Source of the DNA: Sphingomonas sp. HMP9
Lineage (GTDB): Bacteria > Pseudomonadota > Alphaproteobacteria > Sphingomonadales > Sphingomonadaceae
Direction of reading: 5' to 3'
Assembly: GCF_013374115.1 (NCBI RefSeq)
Contig: NZ_AP022673.1
Span: 1,268,501-1,332,500 of the forward strand
DNA: 64,000 nucleotides
Part shown: positions 8,515-17,540 of the stretch, in pieces
How positions within the stretch are numbered: the stretch's first letter is position 1
Layout of the letters: every line of letters starts with the position of its first letter
The notes under the pieces: generated by a model
What the model was told of the DNA's origin: nothing
Seen by the model: the letters and a program-made list of their open reading frames with translations, nothing else
The model's database searches: none
Translations under genes and position numbers: made by a program

Positions 8515-9303
8515 TTACTTCGCGGCGAGAACCGCGTCGGTCTTTGCGGCGGCGAGATAGCCGCCGACGACGAACACCAGCCCGCCAATGATGTTGCCGA
8601 GACTGACGATCGCGAGATTGCGGATCATCCCGAAAATATCGATCGACGAATGCGGGACGAGCAGGCCCAGCGTCAGCGCCGTCATGTTGGCGACCGAATG
8701 CTCGAACCCGGCCGCGACGAACGCCAGCAGGATCCACGCCATCGCGATGCACTTGGCAGCGTCGCCGGTCATCCGCGCGGCTGTCCAGATCGCCAGGCAG
8801 ACGAGCCAGTTGCACAGGATCGCGCGCGCCAGCAACGCGACCGTGCTGGCCTCGACCTTGTGCTGGACATAGGCATGGAACATCGTGTCGGCGTTCGCAT
8901 AGATCGCCCCGCCACCGCCGGCGGCAAAGATGACCGACAAGATGATCCCGCCGACCAGGTTGCCAATCCAGACGACGAGGATGAGCTTCAGGGCATCGGC
9001 GACGCTGACGGTCCGCTTCGCCAGACCGAAGCCCAGGTACATCACATAACCAGTGAACAGTTCGGCCCCGGCGAACACGGTCAGGATCAGCCCGAGCCCG
9101 AAGGTCGCGCCCATCACCAGCGGGCGGACGCCGGGCTCGAGCCCCGAGCCCGTGCTGAGCGCTAGGATCATCGCGATGCCGATGTAGGTGCCGGCGAGGA
9201 TCGCGCCGGCGAAGAAGCCACCGGGAGAGCGCCGCAGCGCCTCCGCCTTGGTCGCCGCGAGGGTCGCATAGGTGTCGATCGTCGACGAATAACCGGTGCT
9301 CAT
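8515..9303 (-). CDS. Formate/nitrite transporter family channel (FocA/NirC-like)
   Basis: A 262-residue integral membrane protein of the FNT family with about six transmembrane helices. The motifs GAELFTGYVMYL, CNWLVCLAIWTAARM and GFEHSVANM are family hallmarks; the histidine in the last is the central pore residue. FNT channels move formate, nitrite or related small monovalent anions. The start ATG overlaps the stop of the second YdeP-type oxidoreductase gene (ATGA), so enzyme and channel are probably made together. That pairing favours formate as the anion, but nitrite or another small acid cannot be excluded from sequence. Confidence 0.92.
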   Translation of the reverse strand: MSTGYSSTIDTYATLAATKAEALRRSPGGFFAGAILAGTYIGIAMILALSTGSGLEPGVRPLVMGATFGLGLILTVFAGAELFTGYVMYLGFGLAKRTVSVADALKLILVVWIGNLVGGIILSVIFAAGGGGAIYANADTMFHAYVQHKVEASTVALLARAILCNWLVCLAIWTAARMTGDAAKCIAMAWILLAFVAAGFEHSVANMTALTLGLLVPHSSIDIFGMIRNLAIVSLGNIIGGLVFVVGGYLAAAKTDAVLAAK

Positions 9304-11672
9304 GCGTGTACTTTGCTCTCGTGGCCGACGATGCCCGCGCGTACTACGCCGCGATCCGACCCCATGTCGGCGGCGGCGGGACGGACGGTCACCGGGATGG
9401 ATTTGTAGGACGGGGTGAAACTCTGCGGATCATGGTCCTCGAGCGCGATCAACGGCTGCGTCTCGGGGTAATAGGAGGCGACGCAGCCGTCAGGCAGCGC
9501 ATAGCGCACCAGCATCAGCTTCTGGACGACGCGGTCGGGCCGGGCGAACTGGAGGGCCGTCGCGATATCAACGACATCGCCTTCCTTGTGCCCGAGCCGC
9601 GCCATGTCGCGCTCGTTCATGAACAGCACGTCCCGCCGCCCGAAGACGCCGCGATAGCGATCGTCGAGGCTGTAGACGGTGGTGTTGTACTGATCGTGCG
9701 CGCGCAGCGTCGTGAGCCGCAGCACGTCCGGATCGCCCGCGGTCTCGTCCTGCTCGATGCCGGCGGTGACGATGAAGTTCGCCTTGCCGCTCTCCGTGTT
9801 CCACTCGCGCATCGCCGCCGAATTGGGGAGGTGGAAACCGCCCGGCTTGCGGATCCGCGCGTTGTAATCGGCAAAGGCGGGGAAGACCGCCTCGATCTTG
9901 TCGCGGATCAGGCTGTAGTCGCCGACATAGGCGTCCCAGTCGATCGCGACCGGCGCATGGCCCTTGGCGGCGAACGTCGCCTTGGCAATCTCGCCGACGA
10001 TCCAGATCTCCGACTTCACATTCTCACCGGGCGGCATGAGGAAGCCGCGCGAGGCGTGGACCATCGACATCGAATCCTCGACCGTCACCGCCTGCTGGCC
10101 AGTCGCCTGCATGTCGAGTTCGGTGCGGCCGAGACACGGCAGCACATAGGTCGCCTTCGCCATCAGCAACTGCGTGCGGTTGAGCTTGGTCGTGATGTGA
10201 ACCGCGAGATCGAGGTTGCGGAAGCCCTCCGCGCACGCCTGCGGGTCGGACGAGGCGATGGCGAGATTGCCGCCGAGGCAGACGATCGCCTTGGCCTTGC
10301 CGTCGCGCATCGCGGCGATGCTCTCGACGACCGAATGGCCATGCTCGCGCGGCGGCTCGAACCCGAACACGTCGCGCATGTTGTCGAGCAGCATCGTCAT
10401 CGGCCGCTCGGTGATGCCGACGGTGCGGTCGCCCTGCACGTTGCTATGACCGCGCAAGGGGCAGATACCCGCGCCGGGGCGGCCCATGTTGCCGCGCAAA
10501 AGCATAAGGTTCGCGATCTGCTGCACGTTGCTGGTGCCCGTGCGGTGCTGCGTGACGCCCATGCCGTAGCAGCAGATCGTCGCCTTTGACGCTGCATAGA
10601 TCTGCGCGACCTGTTCGAGATCACTGCGCGTCAGACCGCTTGCCTGCTCGATATCCACCCATTCGCTGATCGCGAGATCGGCGATATAGTCGTCCAGCCC
10701 GGCGGTATGCTCGGCAATGAACGCGTGATCGAACGCGGGTTCGGTACCCGACGCCTTGGCCGCCTCGTCGAGCGCGAGCAACGCCTTGGCGATGCCCTTC
10801 AGCGCCGCCGCGTCGCCGCCGACCTTCACCTGATAATAGCTGGTCGCGATCGGCGTCGCCGACATCGTCGCCATCTCGACCACCGATTGCGGTGATTCGA
10901 AGCGTTCGAGCGAGCGTTCCTTGAGCGGGTTGAATACGATGATCTTGCCGCCGCGCTTGGACACTTCGCGCAAGGTCGCCATCATCCGCGGATGGTTGGT
11001 GCCGGGGTTGTGGCCGATCGACAGGATCAGGTCGGCGTGATCGAAATCCTCGAGGCTGACAGTCCCTTTGCCGATCCCGATCGACTTGGGGAGGCCGACC
11101 GAGGTCGCCTCGTGGCACATGTTCGAGCAATCGGGGAAATTGTTGGTGCCGTACATCCGGACGAACAGCTGGAACAGGAACGCGGCCTCGTTCGAGCAGC
11201 GCCCCGAGGTGTAGAATTCGGACTGATTGGGGTCGGGCACGGCGGCGAGGCCTGCGCCGATCTCGCGCATCGCGTCCGCCCAGCTCACGACCTCATAATG
11301 ATCCGTCGCGGCATTGTAGCGAAGCGGCTCGGTCACGCGGCCCTGGTCCTCGATCCAGTGATCGCTCTGCTTCCAGATGTCCGACACGCTATGCTTGGCG
11401 AAGAAGTCCGAGCCGATCGTCTTCGCGGTGGACTCCCAGGCTACGGCCTTCGCGCCATTCTCGCAGAATTCGAACGACGAGGTATGTTTGGGGTCAGGCC
11501 ATGCACAGCTCGGGCAATCGAAGCCGTCGGGCTGGTTCGACTTGAGCAGCGTCTGGCCACCGCGGACGACGATCTGCTGCGCCTTCAGCGATACGGCGAC
11601 GGCCTTGAGCGCGCCCCAGCCGCCGGCCGGTCCCGTGTAATCGGTGATCCCATCAGGGCGTTTGTCACGCAT
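9300..11672 (-). CDS. FdhF/YdeP family molybdopterin oxidoreductase (copy 2)
   Basis: A 790-residue paralogue of the enzyme encoded at 4895-7183, with the same landmarks: PDGFDCPSCAWPDPK, EFCENGAKAVAWES, DCSNMCHEATSVGLPKS with the probable molybdenum-ligand cysteine, and RGNMGRPGAGICPLRGHSNVQG. The two differ enough to be distinct enzymes rather than a recent duplication. ATG at 11672 (MRDKRPDGITDYTGPAGGWG) was chosen because it aligns with copy 1 and has a GGGAG ribosome-binding site; the open frame extends about 17 codons further upstream. It overlaps the FNT channel gene and shares the island with mobA and fdhD on the other strand. Confidence 0.9.
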   Translation of the reverse strand: MRDKRPDGITDYTGPAGGWGALKAVAVSLKAQQIVVRGGQTLLKSNQPDGFDCPSCAWPDPKHTSSFEFCENGAKAVAWESTAKTIGSDFFAKHSVSDIWKQSDHWIEDQGRVTEPLRYNAATDHYEVVSWADAMREIGAGLAAVPDPNQSEFYTSGRCSNEAAFLFQLFVRMYGTNNFPDCSNMCHEATSVGLPKSIGIGKGTVSLEDFDHADLILSIGHNPGTNHPRMMATLREVSKRGGKIIVFNPLKERSLERFESPQSVVEMATMSATPIATSYYQVKVGGDAAALKGIAKALLALDEAAKASGTEPAFDHAFIAEHTAGLDDYIADLAISEWVDIEQASGLTRSDLEQVAQIYAASKATICCYGMGVTQHRTGTSNVQQIANLMLLRGNMGRPGAGICPLRGHSNVQGDRTVGITERPMTMLLDNMRDVFGFEPPREHGHSVVESIAAMRDGKAKAIVCLGGNLAIASSDPQACAEGFRNLDLAVHITTKLNRTQLLMAKATYVLPCLGRTELDMQATGQQAVTVEDSMSMVHASRGFLMPPGENVKSEIWIVGEIAKATFAAKGHAPVAIDWDAYVGDYSLIRDKIEAVFPAFADYNARIRKPGGFHLPNSAAMREWNTESGKANFIVTAGIEQDETAGDPDVLRLTTLRAHDQYNTTVYSLDDRYRGVFGRRDVLFMNERDMARLGHKEGDVVDIATALQFARPDRVVQKLMLVRYALPDGCVASYYPETQPLIALEDHDPQSFTPSYKSIPVTVRPAAADMGSDRGVVRAGIVGHESKVHA

Positions 11673-11852
11673 ACTCGTCTCTCCCGTACCGCCGACCGCC
11701 CACACGCACCAAAAGCGCGACAAGAAGGCTGACCATTAACGTATGGCAATAGAACCACAGTTTCGGATTGCGAAGACGAGTTTCCCGCACTCGGTGATCG
11801 GATATGTCGGTCTGAAGATGCGGACTGGGGACGCCGTGCGCACCGTCCGAAA

Positions 11853-11929
11853 TGGTAGCGAAGGAGGGACTTGAACCCCCGACCCCAGGATTATGATTCC
11901 CGTGCTCTAACCAACTGAGCTACTTCGCC
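11853..11929 (-). tRNA. tRNA-Met (anticodon CAT)
   Basis: A full cloverleaf can be drawn: acceptor GGCGAAG paired with CTTCGCT (one G-U), D-arm GCTC/GAGC, anticodon stem CGGGA/TCCTG around loop ATCATAA with anticodon CAT, T-arm GGGGG-TTCAAGT-CCCTC, and an encoded CCA. The 5' end has a normal acceptor pair, so it is not the initiator type. An Ile tRNA with lysidine-modified CAT cannot be ruled out by eye. Confidence 0.9.
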
Positions 11930-11995
11930 GTACCGTCCGTCAGGGAAGCGTTCTTCCCTGCGAGGCGCGGCCTATAGGAAGCGGTTTCGAGGCGG

Positions 11996-12517
11996 TCAAG
12001 CGAACATGTGCCGGGAAATCGCTTCCCACGGTCCGCCGCGGTACCACCACGCGCCAAGACCGGCGATTTCGACGTCCTTCGGGGCGAAATCGCGCTGCAG
12101 ATTGCCGAGCAGGAGTTTGGCCACCTGCGGGCTGACCTTGTTCTGGATCGTGACGTGCGCGCGCCAGCCGCCGGCGTCCTGCGGGGTGAGCATGCCGGTG
12201 AACGCGTCGGCGAGCCGCGCGCGGATGCCGACCAGATCGGGGGACTCGATCCGGTAGGCGACTCCGCGGCCGAGCGACATGAGGCCGCCGACGCGGGCCT
12301 GCGGCGCGCGAATGCCGCGCGTCTCCTGGTTGAGACGGTGCTTCAGCTCGTCGAGCCCCGACGGTGGCAGGTGATGGAACAGCGTCAGATGCGCATCGAG
12401 CTGGTTGCGCTCGGGCGGGAAGTGCTCGCGGCGCATCGCATCGAAGAACGCGGTGTCTTTCCGGCCGAACAGGGCCGTGACGATAATCGGTGCCACTTCG
12501 GTCATGGCCGTCGTCAT
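11996..12517 (-). CDS. 2'-5' RNA ligase / 2H phosphoesterase family protein
   Basis: A 173-residue protein with the two H-x-T motifs that define 2H phosphoesterases: HLT at about residues 43-45 and HVT at about residues 121-123. Members such as ThpR act on 2'-5' or cyclic phosphodiester bonds in RNA. The start could be ATG at 12517 or the in-frame ATG four codons later; the first was taken. A family B palindromic repeat ends about 10 bp upstream of the start, so the promoter must lie inside or beyond it. The substrate is not predictable. It lies between tRNA-Met and kup, with no obvious functional partner. Confidence 0.87.
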   Translation of the reverse strand: MTTAMTEVAPIIVTALFGRKDTAFFDAMRREHFPPERNQLDAHLTLFHHLPPSGLDELKHRLNQETRGIRAPQARVGGLMSLGRGVAYRIESPDLVGIRARLADAFTGMLTPQDAGGWRAHVTIQNKVSPQVAKLLLGNLQRDFAPKDVEIAGLGAWWYRGGPWEAISRHMFA

Positions 12518-12526
12518 AAAGACACC

Positions 12527-12628
12527 GCCCCGGCGGAGGCCGGGGTCCAATTGGGAAACGTCGATGGCGCAGGTTGCGCTTCGTTACTGCAACCTTTCCA
12601 ATTGGGCCCCGGCCTCCGCCGGGGAGGT
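12527..12628. repeat. Palindromic repeat, family B
   Basis: Inverted repeat with outer arms GGCGGAGGCCGGGGTCC and GGCCCCGGCCTCCGCC enclosing inner CAATTGGGAAA/TTTCCAATTG arms and a central spacer of about 40 bp. It lies between kup and the 2H phosphoesterase gene. Related copies are at 31329, 40771, 57747 and a half copy at 61854. Confidence 0.9.
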
Positions 12629-12692
12629 GCGCCTGTACGACTGTGAGGTGTGCCGAACGCGCGGAGCGGAACGGGATGGACCGAATACGCCA

Positions 12693-14624
12693 TCAGATCT
12701 CGATCTGGCTACCGAGTTCGACCACGCGGTTGGTCGGCAGGCGGAAGAACTCCATCGCGCTTTCGGCGTTGCGCAGCATCCACGCGAACAGCTTTTCGCG
12801 CCAGATCATCATGCCGGGCTTGTCCGACGCGAGCAGCGTCTGGCGCGACAGGAAGAAGCTGGTGTCCATCATCTTGAAGTCCGCGCCGCAGTTATGGACC
12901 TGGCGCAACGCTGCTGGCACATCGGCATCCTCCATGAAGCCATAGCGCAGCACGAGGCGGTGGAAGCCGCTGCCGAGCTCCTCGCGGACCGCACGGTCGT
13001 TGGCGGGCCAATAAGGCTGGCTGACGATCTTGACGGTCAGCAGGATCACCCGCTCGTGCAGCACCTTGTTGTGCTTGAGGTTGTGGAGCAGCGCGTGCGG
13101 CACGCCGTCCGCGGTCGAGGTCATGAACACCGCGGTGCCGGGTACGCGCGACGCCGAACTGGCGGCCGAGCCGATGAACACCTTGATCGGCATCGCGGCC
13201 TCATGCATCCGGTCGATCATCAGCTGCCGCCCCTTCGACCAGGTCGTCAGGAAGGTGAAGATGATGAAGCCGACCAGCAGCGGGAACCAACCGCCGGCAG
13301 GCACCTTGGTCAGGTTCGCCGCGAAATAGGCGCCATCGACCGTGAAGAAGATCGCCAGCAGGGGGATCGCCGCGATCTTCGGCCAGTTCCAAAGGCGGAA
13401 CAGCACGACGCCGAGCAGACAGGTGTCGATAAACATCGCGCCGGTCACCGCGATGCCATACGCGCTCGTCAGGTTCGACGAGGTGCGGAAGAACAGCACG
13501 AGCAGGATCACCATCACCATCAGCGCACCGTTGACGAGCGGGATGTAGATCTGCCCCTCGGTCGACGCGCTGGTGTGTTCGATGCGAAGCCGCGGGATGA
13601 AGCCGAGCTGGATCGCCTGCTGGGTCACCGAGAACGCACCGGAGATCACCGCCTGCGACGCGATCACCGCGGCCATCGTCGCGAGGATGACGAGCGGGAG
13701 CTGGAGGCTTTCGGGCGCGAGATTGTAGAACGGGCTGACGAGTGCGGCCTGGCCGTCGCGGGACAGCAGCGCGCCCTGCCCCATATAGTTCAAGATCAGC
13801 GCGGGCAGCACGAAGAACAGCCACGAGATGCCGATCGGCTTGCGCCCGAAATGGCCCATGTCCGCATACAGCGCCTCGGCACCGGTGACCGCGAGCACGA
13901 CCGAGCCCAACGCCAGGAAGGCGCGCTCGGGATCGATGATGAAGAACTCGACGGCGTAATGCGGCGACAGCGCCCAGAGCACCCCGGGGGTCTGGATGAT
14001 ACTGAGGATGCCCAGCACCGCGATGACGCTGAAATACACCAGCATGATCGGCCCGAACACGAGGCCGATCCGCGCCGTGCCGCTCTTCTGGACCCAGAAC
14101 AGCCCGATCAGGATCACGATCACGATCGGCAGCACCAGCCCCGCAAACGCCGGCGCGGCGACGGCGAGGCCCTCGACCGCAGACAGGACCGACACCGCAG
14201 GGGTAATCATGCTGTCGCCGTAGAACAAAGCGGTCGCAAATACACCGAGCAGGATGATGCCCTTGCTCCAGCGCCGCGTCTTGGTCTTGCCCGAGACGAG
14301 CGCCAGCAGCGCGAGACTGCCGCCCTCGCCCTTGTTGTCGGCACGCATGATGATGATGACGTATTTGACCGTCACGACGATCATCATCGACCAGAACATC
14401 AGGCTGATAACGCCCATGATGTGCGCCGCGTCGAGCGCGAGCTTGTGATGGCCGGCGAAGGTTTCGCGGAAGGCGTAGAGCGGGCTGGTGCCGATATCGC
14501 CGAAGACGATACCGATTGCGCCGAAGGCGAGCTTCAGCATGCCGTCCGAGTGATGATGCCCCGTCTCGGGATCGAGACTGGCGGGTGGCACGGTCGAGGC
14601 CGCGGCGGTCTGATCGACGCTCAC
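12693..14624 (-). CDS. kup: Kup-family potassium uptake permease
   Basis: A 643-residue membrane protein of the KUP/HAK/KT family that brings in K+ with protons. The start of the membrane domain carries [20 protein letters not shown], a family signature, and about twelve hydrophobic segments follow; the last 200 or so residues form a soluble cytoplasmic domain. It begins with GTG at 14624. It is a single-gene unit, flanked by a family C repeat upstream and a family B repeat downstream. Length and motifs fit a complete protein. Confidence 0.95.
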   Translation of the reverse strand: MSVDQTAAASTVPPASLDPETGHHHSDGMLKLAFGAIGIVFGDIGTSPLYAFRETFAGHHKLALDAAHIMGVISLMFWSMMIVVTVKYVIIIMRADNKGEGGSLALLALVSGKTKTRRWSKGIILLGVFATALFYGDSMITPAVSVLSAVEGLAVAAPAFAGLVLPIVIVILIGLFWVQKSGTARIGLVFGPIMLVYFSVIAVLGILSIIQTPGVLWALSPHYAVEFFIIDPERAFLALGSVVLAVTGAEALYADMGHFGRKPIGISWLFFVLPALILNYMGQGALLSRDGQAALVSPFYNLAPESLQLPLVILATMAAVIASQAVISGAFSVTQQAIQLGFIPRLRIEHTSASTEGQIYIPLVNGALMVMVILLVLFFRTSSNLTSAYGIAVTGAMFIDTCLLGVVLFRLWNWPKIAAIPLLAIFFTVDGAYFAANLTKVPAGGWFPLLVGFIIFTFLTTWSKGRQLMIDRMHEAAMPIKVFIGSAASSASRVPGTAVFMTSTADGVPHALLHNLKHNKVLHERVILLTVKIVSQPYWPANDRAVREELGSGFHRLVLRYGFMEDADVPAALRQVHNCGADFKMMDTSFFLSRQTLLASDKPGMMIWREKLFAWMLRNAESAMEFFRLPTNRVVELGSQIEI

Positions 14625-14770
14625 TGGACGGTGAATCGACCCGGAAGTGCAGCAATCATCATCGAATTTCCGATTTCACCCTGTGCCCCAAGCGCGCGCA
14701 TTTAGCATGGGGGGCAGAGGGCGGCAACGGCGGGACGATTAGCGTGGATTAACCGGGGCTGATCACGCCT

Positions 14771-14847
14771 GTTCTCCTGCGCACGCAGGAGCCCAGGGTA
14801 ACGGGCGATACCGCTCTTGATCCTGGATTCCTGCGTTCGCAGGAAAA
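14771..14847. repeat. Palindromic repeat, family C
   Basis: Inverted repeat whose arms read TTCTCCTGCGCACGCAGGAG and its near complement, each arm being itself a hairpin, with GCCCAGGGTAACGGG inside. It fills the gap between kup and the convergently arranged end of the Lrp-type regulator. Other copies are at 40903, 49443, 51311 and 61906. Confidence 0.9.
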
Positions 14848-14849
14848 CT

Positions 14850-15290
14850 TCAACGGGTGACGACTTCACGGATGACGAAATGCGACGCTAGACGCGTGAC
14901 ACCGGGGAGTTGCGACAGCGTCTCGCGGTGGATGCGCTCGAACGTCTCGCCGTCGCGGATCTCGACATGGAGCATGTAATCCGCCTCCCCGCTCATCAGG
15001 AAGCATTGTACGACCTGCGGGCAATCGACGATTTCCGCCTCGAACGCCGCCATCGTTTCCTTGCGCTGGTCGCGCAGCGTCACGTTGACCAGGACGATGC
15101 TCGGGTCGCCGCGCGCAGCCCTCGACAACACGGCACGATAGCCGGTGATCGCACCGCTATCGCGAAGCTGCGCGACGCGGCGATGCGCGGCGCTCGCGGA
15201 AAGACCGACCGCATCGCCAAGTTCGGCGCTCGTCAGGTCGGAATTGGCGGCAAGCAGGTCCAAAATCCTGCGCTCGATCGTGATGCTCAA
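14850..15290 (-). CDS. Lrp/AsnC family transcriptional regulator, probable regulator of ald
   Basis: A 146-residue regulator: an N-terminal winged HTH (ERRILDLLAANSDLTSAELGDAVGLSASAAHRRVAQL) followed by an RAM/AsnC ligand domain (VLVNVTLRDQ, VQCFLMSGEADYMLHV). The start is inferred as TTG at 15290, which gives the normal family length and has GGGA six bases upstream; the open frame goes on to a TTG at 15377 but would add an unusual leader. It diverges from alanine dehydrogenase, the classic arrangement in which the regulator senses alanine and controls ald. That target is inferred from position. Confidence 0.88.
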   Translation of the reverse strand: MSITIERRILDLLAANSDLTSAELGDAVGLSASAAHRRVAQLRDSGAITGYRAVLSRAARGDPSIVLVNVTLRDQRKETMAAFEAEIVDCPQVVQCFLMSGEADYMLHVEIRDGETFERIHRETLSQLPGVTRLASHFVIREVVTR

Positions 15291-15417
15291 GATAATCCCG
15301 TTTTCGCTGCGATAGATGCAATCATCGTGCAGTTCCGCTACGCTACCGCCACGAGTTTGCGAACCCTTCCCGTCCAAGGCGAGCTACTATCGCGCAAACG
15401 ATAATGGAGTGGAATCA

Positions 15418-16524
15418 ATGCGCGTCGGTGTCCCCAAGGAAATCAAGAATCACGAATATCGCGTCGGCCTGACGCCGCCTTCGGTCGCCGAGCTGGTCGC
15501 GGCCGGTCACGAGGTTGTGGTCGAGACGCAGGCCGGCTCGGGGATCGATTTCGAGGACCAGGATTATGTCGACGCGGGTGCGACCATCCTGCCGACCGCA
15601 GCTGCGGTGTTCGCGGGCGCGGACATGATCGTGAAGGTCAAGGAGCCGCAGCCGGGTGAGATCGCGATGCTCGAACCACGCCATCTGCTCTTCACCTATC
15701 TCCACCTCGCCGCCGACAAGCCGCAGGCCGAGGGCCTGATGAAGTCGGGCGCGACCTGCATCGCCTACGAGACGGTCACCGACCATCGCCGCGGCCTACC
15801 GCTGCTCAAGCCGATGTCGGAAGTCGCGGGCCGCATGTCGGTACAGGTCGGCGCGCATTATTTGGAGAAGGAACAGGGCGGACGGGGCGTCTTGCTCGGC
15901 GGCGTTCCCGGTGTCGCGCCGGCGAAGGTCGCGATCCTCGGTGGCGGCGTGTCGGGCGTCAACGCCGCGCAGATGGCGGTCGGCATGCGCGCCGACGTGA
16001 CGATCTACGACATCTCGAACGATCGCCTTGCCGAGCTCGACATGTTCTTCTCAAGCCAGATCAAGACCGCCTATGCCTCCAAGGCGGCGATCGCCGCGGG
16101 GGTGAAGAACGCGCATCTCGTCATCGGTGCCGTGCTGGTCCCTGGTGCCGCTGCACCCAAGCTCGTCACGCGCGAGATGCTCAAGACGATGAAGCGCGGT
16201 TCGGTGCTGGTCGACATTGCGATCGACCAGGGCGGGTGCTTCGAGACGTCGCACGCCACAACGCATGAGGACCCGGTGTTCGAGGTCGACGGCGTCATCC
16301 ATTACTGCGTCGCCAACATGCCCGGCGCGGTCGCGCGTACCTCGGCATTCGCGCTGAACAACGCGACGTTGCCGTTCGCGTTGAAGCTCGCCAATCTGGG
16401 AGCCGAAGCGGCGATGAAGGCCGATGCGCATCTCGCCAACGGGCTGAACGTCTACAAGGGCAAGATCGCCTACAAGGCGGTCGCGGATGATCTAGGTTTA
16501 CCTTACGAAGCTTGGGTTGGCTGA
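15418..16524 (+). CDS. ald: Alanine dehydrogenase
   Basis: A 368-residue NAD-dependent enzyme interconverting L-alanine with pyruvate and ammonium. The start MRVGVPKEIKNHEYRVGLTP, the substrate-binding KVKEPQ segment, and the Rossmann glycine motif ILGGGVSGVNAAQMAVG are characteristic, as is VDIAIDQGGCFETS. ATG at 15418 is preceded by GGAGTGGAA. A longer open frame upstream has no family similarity. The divergent Lrp-type gene is the likely regulator, and the 127-bp intergenic space would carry both promoters. Confidence 0.96.
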   Translation: MRVGVPKEIKNHEYRVGLTPPSVAELVAAGHEVVVETQAGSGIDFEDQDYVDAGATILPTAAAVFAGADMIVKVKEPQPGEIAMLEPRHLLFTYLHLAADKPQAEGLMKSGATCIAYETVTDHRRGLPLLKPMSEVAGRMSVQVGAHYLEKEQGGRGVLLGGVPGVAPAKVAILGGGVSGVNAAQMAVGMRADVTIYDISNDRLAELDMFFSSQIKTAYASKAAIAAGVKNAHLVIGAVLVPGAAAPKLVTREMLKTMKRGSVLVDIAIDQGGCFETSHATTHEDPVFEVDGVIHYCVANMPGAVARTSAFALNNATLPFALKLANLGAEAAMKADAHLANGLNVYKGKIAYKAVADDLGLPYEAWVG

Positions 16525-16574
16525 TCGGGAACGGATACGGAACATGCGTGTTGGACAGGGGAAAGGAATTTCCA

Positions 16575-16793
16575 ATGTCCGACACCCCGAACCCCAAGTC
16601 CGAACCGTTCTCGAACGCCGAGAAGGATCCGCACGACTGGACTACCGGTGATGAGAAGATGACCGGTGCACAGGCGAGCTACCTCAAGACGCTGTCCGAG
16701 GAAGCGCATGAGGAATTCGACGAGTCGCTGACGAAAGCCGATGCGTCGCTTAAAATCGACGAACTTCAGGGAAAGACCGGCCGGGGGCAGTAA
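16575..16793 (+). CDS. DUF3072-type small protein
   Basis: A 72-residue hydrophilic protein. The middle segment TGDEKMTGAQASYLKTLSEEA resembles the DUF3072 family, whose function is unknown. ATG at 16575 has an AAGGAA ribosome-binding site six or so bases upstream, better than an earlier in-frame start that overlaps ald. It lies 50 bp after ald and may be in the same transcript. No signal peptide or membrane segment is visible. Confidence 0.8.
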   Translation: MSDTPNPKSEPFSNAEKDPHDWTTGDEKMTGAQASYLKTLSEEAHEEFDESLTKADASLKIDELQGKTGRGQ

Positions 16794-16828
16794 TCCCTCC
16801 GGCTCCCTTTCTCCGCCAATCTAGCAAA

Positions 16829-16879
16829 ATCAGGATCCCGAGCCACTCAGCATAATGAGTTTGGTTCTGGGTCCTGAAT
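16829..16879. repeat. Decayed family A palindrome
   Basis: Arms TCAGGATCCCGAGCCA and TGGTTCTGGGTCCTGA pair imperfectly; this matches the inner arms of the family A repeats while the outer TCATCCTGAC arms are lost. It lies between the DUF3072 gene and the end of the convergent ccm operon. Confidence 0.7.
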
Positions 16880-16898
16880 TACTCCCGGGATGGCGGAG

Positions 16899-17540
16899 TT
16901 ATTGTTGAACCGCTCCTGCATCTTGCATCGCCAGGAACCGGTCCAGTAACGCGAGCCGCGTGGCTATTTCACCGCGGTACGAAATACTGGCTGGCGTCAG
17001 CGCCAGCGCCTTCGCCCAATACGGCCGCGCGGTCGCGAACTCCCCTGCCCTGACATAGGCCAAGCCCAGGAAAAACGGCGGTGCAGGATGCTTCGGCGCC
17101 AGCCGCATTGCCTGCTGGTACGCGAACAATGCCGGCGGCGAGACCTGATTGCCGTCATGCGCGGCTAGCGCGTTGGCGAGCCCCGTCCACAACACCAGGC
17201 TCTTTGGCGCGACACGGATGCCACCTATCAACACCTGAACAGCCGCCCGTCGTTCGCCGATCCGGGTCATTGCGTCCGCTGCGACCAGATACGCCGCTGC
17301 GCCCGTATACCGCTCCAGCATCTGGTCGCGCAGTTCGAGCATCGCGCCATCGTCGGGCGTGGGCGCCGGCCCGGTCGACACGTCATGGCCGGCAAGCCCC
17401 GGCTGCCCCTGCCACGCATACCCCGCTGCGCCGAGCATGAGTGCCGCAGCGACCATCGTCCAAAGAACGCGGTTCACCTTCAACACCGCGAGCAGCGCAA
17501 ATGCCCCCGCACCGATCGCGGCCAGCCACACATATCCCAT
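16899..17540 (-). CDS. ccmI: CcmI-like TPR protein of cytochrome c maturation
   Basis: A 213-residue protein with two N-terminal membrane segments (VWLAAIGAGAFALLAVL and VLWTMVAAALMLGAAGYAW) and a periplasmic tail of TPR-like helices (PALFAYQQAMRLAPKHPAPPFFLGLAYVRAGEFATARPYWAKAL). This is the layout of CcmI or the C-terminal half of long CcmH proteins, which hand apocytochrome c to the heme lyase. It starts at ATG 17540, overlapping the ccmH stop. It is the last gene of the ccm run. The N-terminal part is shorter than in E. coli, so CcmI-like is safer than a strict CcmI. Confidence 0.82.
   Translation of the reverse strand: MGYVWLAAIGAGAFALLAVLKVNRVLWTMVAAALMLGAAGYAWQGQPGLAGHDVSTGPAPTPDDGAMLELRDQMLERYTGAAAYLVAADAMTRIGERRAAVQVLIGGIRVAPKSLVLWTGLANALAAHDGNQVSPPALFAYQQAMRLAPKHPAPPFFLGLAYVRAGEFATARPYWAKALALTPASISYRGEIATRLALLDRFLAMQDAGAVQQ

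Noticed and set aside
12405..14705. A 766-codon frame opposite kup
   Set aside because: Composition is typical of an antisense frame (runs of RDHRRH and similar). It runs through a palindromic repeat at its 5' end and shows no family.
15291..15377. A longer N-terminus for the Lrp-type regulator, starting at TTG 15377
   Set aside because: It would add 29 residues without family similarity and take up most of the promoter region of ald.
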